Part shown: piece by piece, positions 30,685 to 39,978 of the stretch | Layout of the letters: the number at the start of each line of letters is the position of its first letter | How positions within the stretch are numbered: the first letter of the stretch is position 1 | From: Stieleria marina | GTDB lineage: Bacteria > Planctomycetota > Planctomycetia > Pirellulales > Pirellulaceae | DNA: 64,000 nt | NCBI GenBank assembly: GCA_007741555.1 | Contig: CP036526.1 | Coordinates: 7,491,719 to 7,555,718 of the forward strand | Direction of reading: 5' to 3' | Notes under the pieces: generated by a model | What the model was told of the DNA's origin: nothing | Databases searched by the model: none | The model's input: the letters and a program-made list of their open reading frames with translations, nothing else | Position numbers and translations under genes: made by a program

Positions 30685-32160
30685 TCATCTGGGCACGTCG
30701 GGAAGCTCTAGTAACTTCGGTGCCGGTTGGACAGCAATCGTGCCGATGTCCAATGGTTTGCCAATCTCGCTGGTCAAGTTAAATCGACTGGAACCGGAAG
30801 CACCTTGCACCCAAACATTGTATTGCCCGGTCATGACGTCTTGGATGCAAAAACTGCCGTCATCGGCGACCGGGATCGCATCGCGAAAGTACAGCGGTGC
30901 GTAGTCTGTTTTTTGCAAAACGACGTACCCGTTGGGAGCTTTTTTGCCAACGGCGTTGTTTCGCAGTCGCGGCATCCGCCAGACATCCGGAGCCGGCGGC
31001 CGGATCGAAAGCGTGACTCCCTGGTACGAATCCAGCCCCGACAATTTTCCACACACCTCAATCCCTTCGCCGCCAAATTCGATGACCTTGGTCTGGCCTG
31101 GCTTTAGGAAAAGTGACTCTTGGGGATATTCCAAGACCGTGCCGCGCGGGCTGGCCGCTGAATCCACCGGCGGATTCACGACATGACTGACTTGGACTGA
31201 ACCTGGAGGGACATAGGCAAACACAAAATTGCCCTCGGCGTCCGACGTTGCTTTGGAATACGAAGCCGCCAGACCTGGGTAGGGCTCGCTACGATGCATG
31301 GTCAGATTGATCGACGAACCTTGCCCGGGTCGATCTTTCCAGTACACGCGGCCTTGGATGCGGGCCCAGGGTTCAAGCTGCACGATGATCGAATCGCTAG
31401 GTGACTGGTCGAGCACTGACGCCCAGTCGACAAATGTTTCCTCCAGATAGCCGCTTTCGTGAACCACGCAGAGCACCGCAGAAGGATCGCTTTCGTAGGG
31501 CAACACAAATTCGCCTTGATCGTTTGTCTGGATCGTCAGCGGACGTCGCCACTGATCGCTCAAACGATTGGCGGGTTCTTGATCGTGACTTTCCACCTTG
31601 CAGCCATTGAGCCGGATGCCTCGGTTGGGCAATCCGATTGCCAACGTGGCGCCAGCGGCAAGCGAACCATCGGGCGAAACCACGACACCTTCGATACCCT
31701 CATCGGGTCGCAGATGAACCTTCATTCTTAGATGCGGTCCGCCTTTGCCAAGCCACGTCGTGGTTGCCGCCCGATACCCATCTGCTTCGATTCGAAAACG
31801 CATTTCGTCGTAGCCGCGTGTGCGAGGCCATTGAAAGATTCCGTCTTTCATTTCGCGGATCATGTGCGGCTGCCAAACGGCGACATTGCCCCGCGCCCCG
31901 GGAACACTGTTGTAACGTACCCCTGGAATGACGCGAAAAGTTTCAACGCGTTCGTTGGTAATCGAATCGAGAACTTCCCCATCGATCAACAGACGCCGTG
32001 ATTCGGCTTGAGTGAGCGCGGGTTCTTCGGCGGTAACGGAACCGACCTGCGAAACCAGCAGCGCTGCGGCAACAACAAACCACACCCCAATCTGCACGAC
32101 GATCGCGCGAACGTTGGAAGAGCGACCGGTGGCCGAAGGGAGGGAAAGGACTAGGTCCAT
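30685..32160 (-). CDS. Secreted carboxypeptidase-regulatory-like domain protein
   Basis: A 491-residue exported protein. A hydrophobic stretch VQIGVWFVVAAALLVSQVGSV near residues 22-42 acts as signal or anchor, followed by several beta-sandwich segments of the CarboxypepD_reg type (GVVVSPDGSLAAGATLAIG, then AEGNFVFAYVPPGSVQV). Such modules bind carbohydrate or act as structural spacers on planctomycete cell-surface proteins. Start ATG 32160 is preferred: the longer frame upstream is a Pro/Ser/Gln-rich stretch caused by a tandem repeat in the DNA. It is 51 bp downstream of nothing else on its strand except the phosphatase gene, from which it is separated by 143 bp. Confidence 0.75.
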   Translation of the reverse strand: MDLVLSLPSATGRSSNVRAIVVQIGVWFVVAAALLVSQVGSVTAEEPALTQAESRRLLIDGEVLDSITNERVETFRVIPGVRYNSVPGARGNVAVWQPHMIREMKDGIFQWPRTRGYDEMRFRIEADGYRAATTTWLGKGGPHLRMKVHLRPDEGIEGVVVSPDGSLAAGATLAIGLPNRGIRLNGCKVESHDQEPANRLSDQWRRPLTIQTNDQGEFVLPYESDPSAVLCVVHESGYLEETFVDWASVLDQSPSDSIIVQLEPWARIQGRVYWKDRPGQGSSINLTMHRSEPYPGLAASYSKATSDAEGNFVFAYVPPGSVQVSHVVNPPVDSAASPRGTVLEYPQESLFLKPGQTKVIEFGGEGIEVCGKLSGLDSYQGVTLSIRPPAPDVWRMPRLRNNAVGKKAPNGYVVLQKTDYAPLYFRDAIPVADDGSFCIQDVMTGQYNVWVQGASGSSRFNLTSEIGKPLDIGTIAVQPAPKLLELPDVPR

Positions 32161-32184
32161 GCGAATTTTAAGGGGAGGGCAGAA

Positions 32185-32243
32185 CAGCGGGGATTGGTTC
32201 GGCGGGTACTGGAACGGTGGGGATTGGCTTGGCGGGCATCGGA
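32185..32243. repeat. Two-copy tandem repeat, ~29-bp unit
   Basis: Two direct copies share the core GGGGATTGG followed by T/C, T, GGCGGG and then a GG-rich linker, in the 143-bp gap between the carboxypeptidase-regulatory gene and the phosphatase gene. No coding role is evident. Confidence 0.55.
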
Positions 32244-32303
32244 TCGGCCACCGGTCCAAAAAGTCGATGGGGCGAATCGGACGGCAAACTCTGACGGCAG
32301 CGT

Positions 32304-34475
32304 CTAGCGGGAGGGATCGGCAGCTGGTTGATTTGCCACGGGGAACACAAATTCGCTTTCTTGCGTGCCCGTCACACTGTGGTGCCGAAGAGTTAGTTTC
32401 GGTTCTTTGTCATCGTCTGGGTAGGTCAACTGGCCAGAAAGAAAGCCGCCTTTGACTCTCAGGAAACGGTGTGTCGGACGTTCGTCACCGACCTTCCATC
32501 CTAATTGGTGTTTCTCACTTCCCGGCCCACAACCGAACTCCCAAAGGTTGGTTTTTTCGTCGACCGATGCGTATTGCCAGTGCCGATCGCCACAAAGCAC
32601 GATCACGTTGTCGATGTCCGACAGTTTTTTGCGAATTTCGTCGCCTTCGTGCTGGAAAACGTCATTGGCGTGATTGTCGCTTTTATTGGGCCGATCGGGT
32701 CCGACGATGGGAGTCGGGCTGACGACCACTTTGAATTTCGCTTTCGATTCGGCCAGGGTTTTCCACAACCACGCTTTCTGATCGGCACCCAAGATCGTTT
32801 TGCCTGGCCCATCAGGCATGGTGTTGGGGCTACGGTAATCGCGTCCTTCTAAGAACCAGATTTGCAAATCGCGTCCCCACCGAACCGTTTTGTAGCGAGG
32901 CGAATGCGAAGGAAACTGTTCTTCATTGAATAGCTGAACTCCTTCATCAAACGACACCGATCCATACATTTGGCCGGGCCAACTATCATTTTTTAAAGTG
33001 TCGTGATCATCTTTCAAAAAGTAGCTGGTCGTGCTGCTATAGAACCTTCGATTGTTGGGCAGGGCAAAGATCCGCTGCCATTTGAAACGCATTAGCTCCC
33101 GAGTCATCGCCCACGGGTCGGGTTTGTCGTAGTACTCGATGTCGCCAGCGTGAACGACAAAATCAGGCTTCATCGCAGTCATCGCGGGATAGATTTTGTG
33201 ACCGTGGTTGCCATCGTCGCGCCGGAGAAAATCGTGACAGGTCGTCATGCAAAAACGAAACTCCTTTCGCGACTGCGTTTTCGGAGCCGTACGAAAACTG
33301 CCACGGACAACCGCAGTGATTTCGTCGCTGTCGACAGGCTTTGCTTCAACGATGGCGGCGTAGTGTGTCCCAGGCTTTAGACAATCCAGTTTCCACTGCG
33401 CTGTAAAATCGCTCTCGGCGCGGGTGGTTTGCCAATCGGTCTGTCGGATCGAATTGACTTTCGCGGTGGGAAAATAGCTCAACCGAACGCGACCAGCATT
33501 CCCCGGACACGCTCCAAACATCTCACTCAATTTGGAACCGGCAGGCACCTGCGCCTGCATCAATTTGCCGGCCTCGGTTTTCTTAGCGAGCTTGTTGGCT
33601 TGTTTGGTGCTGAGCTGAATGAAGTGCGGCCCGGCGAGGTTCATTTCGCTCTGCGATGTTGTCCGTGTCCACAGTACGATCGAATCCTGATCGGCCCAAC
33701 TGTTTCGCATTCCATTCCCAAGATAGGGCGGCGACGCAGCGATTACTTTCGCGGTTTGCTTTGGCACTTCGCGAACCGTGAACTGAAAATCTTTAAAGCT
33801 GGCCTTTCCGCCATGGTCGGTCAGCATGAAACGGTCGCCGTCCCCAGGACGCCCAAAGTCCTTTGCGCCATAAAACTTGCTCAGTGCGATGGCAGCTTCC
33901 CAACCCGGCTGTGCCGTGCTTGCCGATGCAACCAACTGGCCATTGAGGTAATGCTCGATGCGATCACCAATCGCGACAACACGTGCACGATTCCATTCGC
34001 CAACAGCGTGCAATGTTTTATTGGCTGATGGCGAAACCAGACCGTAGATCGAAGCCGTGCTCGATTTGGATCGGCTGTCAGCATCGTCGTCGATAATCTG
34101 ATACTCGATGCCCAGCGGACGGTCATTGAAGATAGCTTTGCCAAGGCGACGAACCCGGTACTTCAGTCCCGTGTTGGTTCGCTTGTCAATTTTCCATTGC
34201 CACGAAAGTTCAAAGTTCGGTGGCAACACAGGAGATAGCAAGCTGCCATTCGCGCCGCGCGGTTTGACCAGTCGGATTTCCCCATCGACAAACTCCCAGC
34301 CGTCGGTGGCGGGACGGCCGTCGAGGGATTCCCAGAATGGTTCCGACGACCAATCGGTGATTGGCTCGGCAGGCAGGGTGGTGACAATGCCCTGGGCTGG
34401 GCAGGAGGCTGGCACTGCAAAAGAGCTGCACAGAACAGTTGCCAGAGAAACTGCAAGAAAAAGGTGAGACTTCAT
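32304..34475 (-). CDS. PhoD-like phosphatase/phosphodiesterase with N-terminal DUF1080 (3-keto-disaccharide hydrolase-like) domain
   Basis: A 723-residue exported protein. The signal peptide HLFLAVSLATVLCSSFAV is followed by a DUF1080/LamG-like beta-sandwich (FELSWQWKIDKRTNTGLKYR and GDRIEHYLNGQLV), then an alkaline phosphatase D-type metallophosphatase from about residue 250. Metal-site motifs are visible: TTCHDF, VHAGDIEYYD, LKDDHDTLKND, and VLCGDRHWQYASVD. The fusion of a DUF1080 module to a PhoD-like enzyme suggests carbohydrate-directed targeting of a secreted phosphomonoesterase or phosphodiesterase. No pho box was identified. It stands alone on the minus strand between short intergenic regions. 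Confidence 0.85.
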   Translation of the reverse strand: MKSHLFLAVSLATVLCSSFAVPASCPAQGIVTTLPAEPITDWSSEPFWESLDGRPATDGWEFVDGEIRLVKPRGANGSLLSPVLPPNFELSWQWKIDKRTNTGLKYRVRRLGKAIFNDRPLGIEYQIIDDDADSRSKSSTASIYGLVSPSANKTLHAVGEWNRARVVAIGDRIEHYLNGQLVASASTAQPGWEAAIALSKFYGAKDFGRPGDGDRFMLTDHGGKASFKDFQFTVREVPKQTAKVIAASPPYLGNGMRNSWADQDSIVLWTRTTSQSEMNLAGPHFIQLSTKQANKLAKKTEAGKLMQAQVPAGSKLSEMFGACPGNAGRVRLSYFPTAKVNSIRQTDWQTTRAESDFTAQWKLDCLKPGTHYAAIVEAKPVDSDEITAVVRGSFRTAPKTQSRKEFRFCMTTCHDFLRRDDGNHGHKIYPAMTAMKPDFVVHAGDIEYYDKPDPWAMTRELMRFKWQRIFALPNNRRFYSSTTSYFLKDDHDTLKNDSWPGQMYGSVSFDEGVQLFNEEQFPSHSPRYKTVRWGRDLQIWFLEGRDYRSPNTMPDGPGKTILGADQKAWLWKTLAESKAKFKVVVSPTPIVGPDRPNKSDNHANDVFQHEGDEIRKKLSDIDNVIVLCGDRHWQYASVDEKTNLWEFGCGPGSEKHQLGWKVGDERPTHRFLRVKGGFLSGQLTYPDDDKEPKLTLRHHSVTGTQESEFVFPVANQPAADPSR

Positions 34476-34606
34476 CGCTGAAAAAGGCCATTCTTGGAAT
34501 GAAAGGACAGAAGGTCAGCGATGAGTTTAGTCGAACCGACAGGGGCACCTTGGTTCAGTGCGGCGGGCCGATGCGGTGTCGGTAAGCGAGACGTCGTTGG
34601 TGACGG

Positions 34607-34813
34607 TTAGCCGCGGAGCGATTTCTTAATCGAACGGCGTGACGAGAATTCATCCAACTGCGTTTCCAGGTCCGACAATTGCTCGCTCATCCATTCGTCA
34701 AACGAATCGAGCGATTCAATCGATTTGGGGCTGATAACGGCGATCAGCTCGTTCCAATGTTCACCCTCTAACTTGAGGTCGTTAGGGGTTCGGTTTTCAC
34801 TTGAAGTTGGCAT
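34607..34813 (-). CDS. Small acidic hypothetical protein
   Basis: A 68-residue protein (MPTSSENRTPNDLKLEGEHW...), Glu/Asp-rich with a probable helical C-terminal half (FDEWMSEQLSDLETQLDEF) and a basic tail. A purine-rich GGAGAG sits about 7 bases before the ATG. No family is recognised. It is isolated, with 131 bp to the phosphatase gene and a long non-coding stretch on the other side. Confidence 0.55.
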   Translation of the reverse strand: MPTSSENRTPNDLKLEGEHWNELIAVISPKSIESLDSFDEWMSEQLSDLETQLDEFSSRRSIKKSLRG

Positions 34814-34889
34814 CGGAGGTCTCTCCGGTTAGGCATTCCATTGCAATTATTTGTCTACAAACCAGCCCCGTGCGTTTGGGTACTCGTCT

Positions 34890-34922
34890 GTCGCCAAAAA
34901 TGGCTCTCGGTCATTAAGAGCC
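34890..34922 (-). terminator. Hairpin followed by a T-run on the minus strand
   Basis: In the 560-bp gene-free stretch 34814-35373, GGCTCT (34902-34907) pairs with AGAGCC (34917-34922). On the minus strand it is followed by ATTTTTGG, the form of an intrinsic terminator. What transcript it would end is unclear, because the next gene to the right points the other way. Confidence 0.4.
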
Positions 34923-35048
34923 TGTTTGGTTAGTTATGGTTCACCGCAATTGATGTGCCGAAACACTCAGTGGCTTACCTAATTCAATCCTAAGTTACAG
35001 CTCGGCAAAGACTTAACCCAATTTTGGCTACTTGCCCTCACTTCGCTG

Positions 35049-35101
35049 GGTGCCTCTTTTTTGCGACACCTGTGTCGCGAAATGCCAACAAGGCAGGCAC
35101 C
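35049..35101. repeat. Nested inverted repeat (REP-like) in a 560-bp gene-free stretch
   Basis: Inner arms GCGACAC (35063-35069) and GTGTCGC (35072-35078) form a tight hairpin. Outer arms GGTGCC (about 35049-35054) and GGCACC (about 35096-35101) enclose it. The remainder of 34814-35373 shows nothing else I can identify apart from the terminator-like hairpin at 34890-34922. No tRNA cloverleaf was found. Confidence 0.45.
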
Positions 35102-35373
35102 TATGTCAACAAATCGTCTCTGCGCCTCCTGTTAGTGTAATTATAAACCACTAAATGTCTATCAAAGTGCAAATAAAGCCCAATAGCCCCTAAAGAGCCT
35201 AGCAGCCTGCGTGTCGCATCGACAGGGCAACCTTTGAGGCGGTCTGACAGAAACTTTCTGAAAATCGAACCAAGATTGCTCAACGAGCGGCGAATTGTTG
35301 GTTGTGAACCGCCTGCTGCCATTTTTAATGGCTCGGTTCTTGATCAGCCAACTCGAGTTTCAGGAGAAGACCC

Positions 35374-36177
35374 ATGCTGAAGAAAGTCATCGTTACCGGC
35401 GGCGCATTGGCGCTACTTTCAAGTGTCACCGTCGGCGTCCCTTTGTTTAGCTACGCACGTTGCGGAGCCAACTGGATTCGTAGCAGTGCCAATGACTCCG
35501 TTCCATTGGAATGGGAGTTGAATCGCGCTCGCCAGATGATCACCGATTTGAAACCCGAAATCGAAGTCAATGCGAAGCGAATTGCTCGCGAAAAAATCGA
35601 AGTCAACCATTTGACCAAACAGTTGTCCGAATCGGACCAGCGACTGGCCAAAGCCCAAACCGACATCGAGCGACTGACAGAGGACCTAAAAAGCGACAGC
35701 AAGTCGTACACCTACGGCACCCGGACTTATACGGTCGCACAAGTAAAAGACGACTTGAGTAATCGATTTAAGCGTTTCAAGACACGCGAGGCGACTGCCG
35801 ACAAGTTGCAACAGATGCTGTCCGCTCGAAATTCATCGCTCAAAGCAGCCCACGAGCGAATGGATGCAATGCTGAGTGCGAAACGTCAACTGGAAGTCGA
35901 AGTCGAAAACTTGCAGGCTCGGCTGGGGGCTTTGCGTGTCGCACAGACCAGTAGCCAACTAAACTTGGACGACAGTCATCTGTCGCAAACACGCGGCCTT
36001 TTGGATTCGATCGCCACGCGAATCGACGTCGAAGAAGAAACGATGCAAGTCGACACCGAGTACTTCGGTGAAATCGATTTGGATGAACCCAGCGACGAGA
36101 ATCTACTGGATGAAATCGCGTCGTACTTTGGCGACCAAGATGTCAAAGGGTCACTGGTTGCGATTCAGTTGGACTGA
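35374..36177 (+). CDS. Exported coiled-coil protein (conserved planctomycete type)
   Basis: A 267-residue protein with an N-terminal hydrophobic segment VIVTGGALALLSSVTVGVPLF, then a long coiled coil (about residues 45-195, heptads such as LTKQLSESDQRLAKAQTDIE) broken by a short conserved SYTYGTRTYTVAQVKDDL, and an acidic C-terminus. AGGAG lies eight bases before the ATG, one of the best ribosome sites in the window. Probably periplasmic and membrane-anchored. No enzyme motif. Similar proteins recur in planctomycetes; function unknown. Confidence 0.75.
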   Translation: MLKKVIVTGGALALLSSVTVGVPLFSYARCGANWIRSSANDSVPLEWELNRARQMITDLKPEIEVNAKRIAREKIEVNHLTKQLSESDQRLAKAQTDIERLTEDLKSDSKSYTYGTRTYTVAQVKDDLSNRFKRFKTREATADKLQQMLSARNSSLKAAHERMDAMLSAKRQLEVEVENLQARLGALRVAQTSSQLNLDDSHLSQTRGLLDSIATRIDVEEETMQVDTEYFGEIDLDEPSDENLLDEIASYFGDQDVKGSLVAIQLD

Positions 36178-36358
36178 TCCGATAACGGTGAGTGCTTCGC
36201 AGTGGATGAGGCGACGAGTCCCGCCGGTGACGGCAACCAGAGGGATTCGTGCCGTTGTCCAAATCGGAATGCTATCGCTGTGACACAGCGATAGCGTATT
36301 TTGCAAATCGTTGGTTCGAGACGAAACTTCCTTTTCCCCTGACACCGAAGGCTGATCA

Positions 36359-36955
36359 GTGTCGGCGCAAACGAGTTCAAACCAGGATTCGCCTTCAGCA
36401 TCTCGCTGGAGGCTTTGGGTTGACGGTTGCGGAGGGTTTCTCTTGCTTGCTGGCAATCGCTGGACGGTAGGAGGATTTGATCAGCAGTCGCCGCCGGATC
36501 TCTGTGTACGGGCTGATTGGCCACGACGCTCAGGCACCATCATCCGGCAAGACGCCGACTATTTTTGGCAATCTTGGCAACAAGATGACACCTCACTGAT
36601 TCAACCAGGCAACCTTTTACCCACCGGTGGTTCTGCCGCGATGACGCTCGATTGCCCCAGTCCGCTCAGCAACTCGGCCACGCTTTCATTGCGTGGTCCA
36701 CATCGCTTTGATGGGCACGTCGACGCGGCAATTCTGGTCGATCAAGTTCTGTTGATGGGGCCGACGCCAAATTGTCATATCCGTACGATCGAAAACTCTG
36801 ATCAAATCGTTTTGGTCGCTCGCGGCCGACAATGGGAAGCCCAATTAAAAGGGCAACAGAACGATCCGCCCGAGAATCTGGATTCTCGCCAACCTCTGGT
36901 TCCCGGCGAACGCATTCGCATCGGATCCCTCGCGATGACACTGGAGCCAGCATGA
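36359..36955 (+). CDS. FHA-like domain protein of the kinase operon
   Basis: A 198-residue protein beginning at GTG 36359. The mid-region alternates strands and turns (ATLSLRGPHRFDGHVDAAIL, then HIRTIENSDQIVLVARGRQW) in a pattern like FHA domains, which read phosphothreonine, though the canonical FHA Arg and Ser/His pairs are not certain. It ends in an ATGA overlap with the Ser/Thr kinase gene, so the two are translationally coupled and probably work together. Confidence 0.6.
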   Translation: MSAQTSSNQDSPSASRWRLWVDGCGGFLLLAGNRWTVGGFDQQSPPDLCVRADWPRRSGTIIRQDADYFWQSWQQDDTSLIQPGNLLPTGGSAAMTLDCPSPLSNSATLSLRGPHRFDGHVDAAILVDQVLLMGPTPNCHIRTIENSDQIVLVARGRQWEAQLKGQQNDPPENLDSRQPLVPGERIRIGSLAMTLEPA

Positions 36956-39264
36956 GACTTCTGCGATCCGCCGCAAATAAAGGCCAGTCCGCCATCGGCG
37001 CGCCCGATGACAATACCGCCTGTGCCTCTCTCTTGAGCGGAAAAACCGCTCCAGGACGTTCCTGTTGCGGTCTTTCTGAGCGGAAACATCGATTCATGTC
37101 CCTTATCCTCGGTAAAATAAAACCTGCGGCAAAGGATCGAAACAACGCGGATCAAGCGGATTCGCAGTCATCGGATCCCAATAACGCCGCGAGTTCAGAT
37201 CGGCATCTTCGCGAAACGATGCCGATTTTGTCTCCCAACGGTTCGCCCATTGCCAATTCGCCTAGCACCCGACCGATGTCGTTTACCTACGCGCCCGGAT
37301 CAACGCCCCTACCGCCGTACACGATTCGTCGTGGCGTAGGTGTGGGTGGATTTGGCGAAGTTTACTTTGCGGTCAGCGAAGCCGGTAAAGAGGTCGCGTT
37401 GAAACGGATTCAGCGCAATCTGGAAGTGGAATTGCGAGGCGTTTCGCATTGCTTGAATCTGAAACACGCCAATTTGGTTTCGCTGTTTGACATCTGTCAC
37501 GATTCCGATGACCAAGCCTGGGTCGTGATGGAATACATCGCGGGCCTCAATTTGCGACAAGTTCTCGACCAGTCACCCGATGGTCTATCCGAAAGCGAAG
37601 CACGTCGCTGGTTCAGCGCGATCGCCGCGGGCGTCCAGCATCTCCACGCTGCCGGACTCGTTCACCGCGATCTGAAACCCGGCAACGTGTTTGATGATCT
37701 AGGCGTCGTTAAAGTTGGCGACTATGGCTTGAGCAAATTTATCTCGGCGTCCCATCGCGGCGGACACACCGAAAGCGTTGGCACGTTTCATTACATGGCA
37801 CCGGAAATTGGGCGTGGAAAATACGGACGCGAAATCGACATCTATGCGTTGGGCATCATTCTCTATGAATTGCTAACGGGGCAAGTTCCTTTCGACGGCG
37901 AAAGCTGCCACGAAATCATTGTCAAACATCTCACGGCGACGCCTGATTTGAGCCAAGTCGCTCAGCCGTATCGCAGCGTGATCGCCCAGTCACTTGCCAA
38001 AGATCCCAACGAACGCCCCTCGACAGTCGCCGAAATGTTGGCACCGCTTGGTTTGTCTGATTCCGGTCCAATAGACCCCATTCCGATGGCAACCCTTTGC
38101 CATCGCAAGACGACACCCGACACTCATCTTGGTGAACCCGTTGCACGGTTCGGCCAACCGCGAGCGGTCAATCAATCGCCCGCAAACTTCCTCGGCCAAG
38201 CTCAGCCAGCGATGGCGTTCGCGGTCAACAAACGCACCGAACCGTTTGCGCGGGCGGTCAGTGAAAGCGCCAAGGATCTTCAGCGATGGTGGGGAACACT
38301 CGACCGATCGCCGCGCGCTAAAAAGCTGATCCTGGCTGGCGTCATTGTCGCTTTGGTGTTGAACACCAGTTGGTTGCTACCGGTGCTGTCCATTTTGGGC
38401 ATCGTTTATGTGCCGTACTACATCGTTCGGCAGATGGTGTTGGGCGTCAGTCAGCAGCCGTCCTATGCACAGGCACAGCGAATCGCCACCGCAGCTGGCG
38501 TTCCCAAGAAACCAGCGACCAAGAATCAATGGCGCCAATACATGCGGACCAATCTGCGTGCCAAACGATCGATACACCGGCTGGCAGAACTCAGCACGTC
38601 GTGGATCGCTGCGATTCTGACCGTGACCGCGATGACCATCATCGCCGGAGTGATTGGTTTGCGCAGCGGCGATGTTTCCCCCACAGACCTGGCGCCGTTT
38701 GGATGGATGGCGATGGTTATCTTGATGGGCTCTCTTTCGATTTTGGCTATGGGCAAACTCTGGGAGCGCGACGAAGGCGAAGCTCTTCCACGCCGGCTAG
38801 TGATGGCTGGCATCGGTGCGGGCGTGGGCGTCGCAGCTTATGGAATCGCCGACTACCTGTTGCTACCAATGAATGTCGGTTTGGATCGCGAAATTGATGT
38901 CATGACGTTGCCGCAAGCCTTGTATCACAACAATCAATTGCCCCGACCTTCGGCGATGATGGCCCACTTTGCGTTGCTGTTCATTGCCGTCCGATGGTGG
39001 AAACCAGTGGATCCCCTACGTCGCACCAGACTGAGCCTGTGGAGTGTCGCAGTCACGGTCGTCGCTGCCTGGGCTGTTCATCAAGTGCTGCCCATTCCAC
39101 AGCCATACGGCATGTTGATGGCAGGCGGAATCGCCATCGCCGTGCAAATGTCAGCTCCTTGGGTCGATCCACGCGGCACCAAGGTGGGTCGTCCCAAAGC
39201 GAGCCCCGCTCCACCAACCACTCCCTCACCAGCGCCCGCTACACAACAGGAGTACATCGCATGA
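36952..39264 (+). CDS. Membrane Ser/Thr protein kinase (Hanks type)
   Basis: A 770-residue protein. The kinase domain (about 120-385) shows the Gly loop RGVGVGGFGEVYF, Lys in VALKRI near residue 147, catalytic HRDLKPGN near 237, DYG in place of DFG near 256, and GTFHYMAPEIGRGKYG. The C-terminal 300 residues hold several hydrophobic helices (LILAGVIVALVLNTSWLLPV, AILTVTAMTIIAGVIGL, MAMVILMGSLSILAM and others), an unusual multi-pass tail rather than PASTA or WD40 repeats. The start at 36952 is set by an ATGA overlap with the preceding gene; another ATGA overlap couples it to the next gene. An internal ATG before SLILGKIKP is an alternative start. Confidence 0.88.
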   Translation: MRLLRSAANKGQSAIGAPDDNTACASLLSGKTAPGRSCCGLSERKHRFMSLILGKIKPAAKDRNNADQADSQSSDPNNAASSDRHLRETMPILSPNGSPIANSPSTRPMSFTYAPGSTPLPPYTIRRGVGVGGFGEVYFAVSEAGKEVALKRIQRNLEVELRGVSHCLNLKHANLVSLFDICHDSDDQAWVVMEYIAGLNLRQVLDQSPDGLSESEARRWFSAIAAGVQHLHAAGLVHRDLKPGNVFDDLGVVKVGDYGLSKFISASHRGGHTESVGTFHYMAPEIGRGKYGREIDIYALGIILYELLTGQVPFDGESCHEIIVKHLTATPDLSQVAQPYRSVIAQSLAKDPNERPSTVAEMLAPLGLSDSGPIDPIPMATLCHRKTTPDTHLGEPVARFGQPRAVNQSPANFLGQAQPAMAFAVNKRTEPFARAVSESAKDLQRWWGTLDRSPRAKKLILAGVIVALVLNTSWLLPVLSILGIVYVPYYIVRQMVLGVSQQPSYAQAQRIATAAGVPKKPATKNQWRQYMRTNLRAKRSIHRLAELSTSWIAAILTVTAMTIIAGVIGLRSGDVSPTDLAPFGWMAMVILMGSLSILAMGKLWERDEGEALPRRLVMAGIGAGVGVAAYGIADYLLLPMNVGLDREIDVMTLPQALYHNNQLPRPSAMMAHFALLFIAVRWWKPVDPLRRTRLSLWSVAVTVVAAWAVHQVLPIPQPYGMLMAGGIAIAVQMSAPWVDPRGTKVGRPKASPAPPTTPSPAPATQQEYIA

Positions 39265-39947
39265 GAGAAATGCTGCACTCCGGAACAGCCTGCCTTGCAA
39301 TGCTCGCACTGGCATCGACGGTGGCGTTTGCTGCCGAGCAAGAAATGGCACCGGACACATCGCTATCGACTGCCCCCTCCAGTGTTGCGCAATCAGACGC
39401 TGCGAAAACAGACGCTGGGCAACCAAGTGACGTCAAAGAACTATCGCGTCCGCCGCTTTCGCATGTCGAATATCCGGCCGATCGCCCCAGTTGGCTGGAC
39501 CAAGCCCCCAACTTGGGCGAAGCCCCACACACTTGGGTCATCGTAACGGCTCCCGCAGAAACGTTGGACGAATGTCGCGATGAAATCGCCCTGATGCGTC
39601 GTGCTGCAGTCGCTTCCTACATCAAACTGAAATCCAATTCGGATCGGTTCGACTTTTACCCCATCAATGACAAGTGGATCAAAGAACGATTGGTATCACG
39701 GACCTACCAAGGCAAGGTCACCAAAGGTGGAACCGAACACTACGAAATGGCGGTTGAACTGACATTCCCTCAGGAAGTGCAGAGTGAAATCCTAACCGCC
39801 TGGGACCAAATCAACGTTCGCGACCGACTCGCTTCGATGGGCGCCGTGGTCTTCACCGGGCTGACACTTTTGATCTGTGCATCAATGTTGCTGTGCATGT
39901 TCAGCCGCCGCGCCACGCGAGAAGACAGCATGCAGTTGGCGGCGTAG
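39261..39947 (+). CDS. Exported membrane protein of the kinase operon
   Basis: A 228-residue protein with a signal peptide (MREMLHSGTACLAMLALASTVAFA), a Ser/Ala-rich linker, a soluble domain (about 80-190; HTWVIVTAPAETLDECRDEI), and a C-terminal membrane helix (MGAVVFTGLTLLICASMLLCMF). Topology suggests a periplasmic domain tethered by its C-terminus. It overlaps the kinase stop codon as ATGA, so it may be a sensor, regulator or substrate of the kinase. No known family. Confidence 0.65.
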   Translation: MREMLHSGTACLAMLALASTVAFAAEQEMAPDTSLSTAPSSVAQSDAAKTDAGQPSDVKELSRPPLSHVEYPADRPSWLDQAPNLGEAPHTWVIVTAPAETLDECRDEIALMRRAAVASYIKLKSNSDRFDFYPINDKWIKERLVSRTYQGKVTKGGTEHYEMAVELTFPQEVQSEILTAWDQINVRDRLASMGAVVFTGLTLLICASMLLCMFSRRATREDSMQLAA

Positions 39948-39978
39948 GGTCGCCGCCAACATTCGCAAAAGAACGGTC

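Noticed and set aside
32012-32455. 147-residue plus-strand frame over the tandem repeat
   Set aside because: It is antisense to two real genes and its Gly/Trp/Asp repeat comes from the DNA repeat.
35101-35322. 73-residue minus-strand frame in the gene-free stretch
   Set aside because: No ribosome site, no recognisable fold and overlap with the structured repeat; composition is unlike neighbouring genes.
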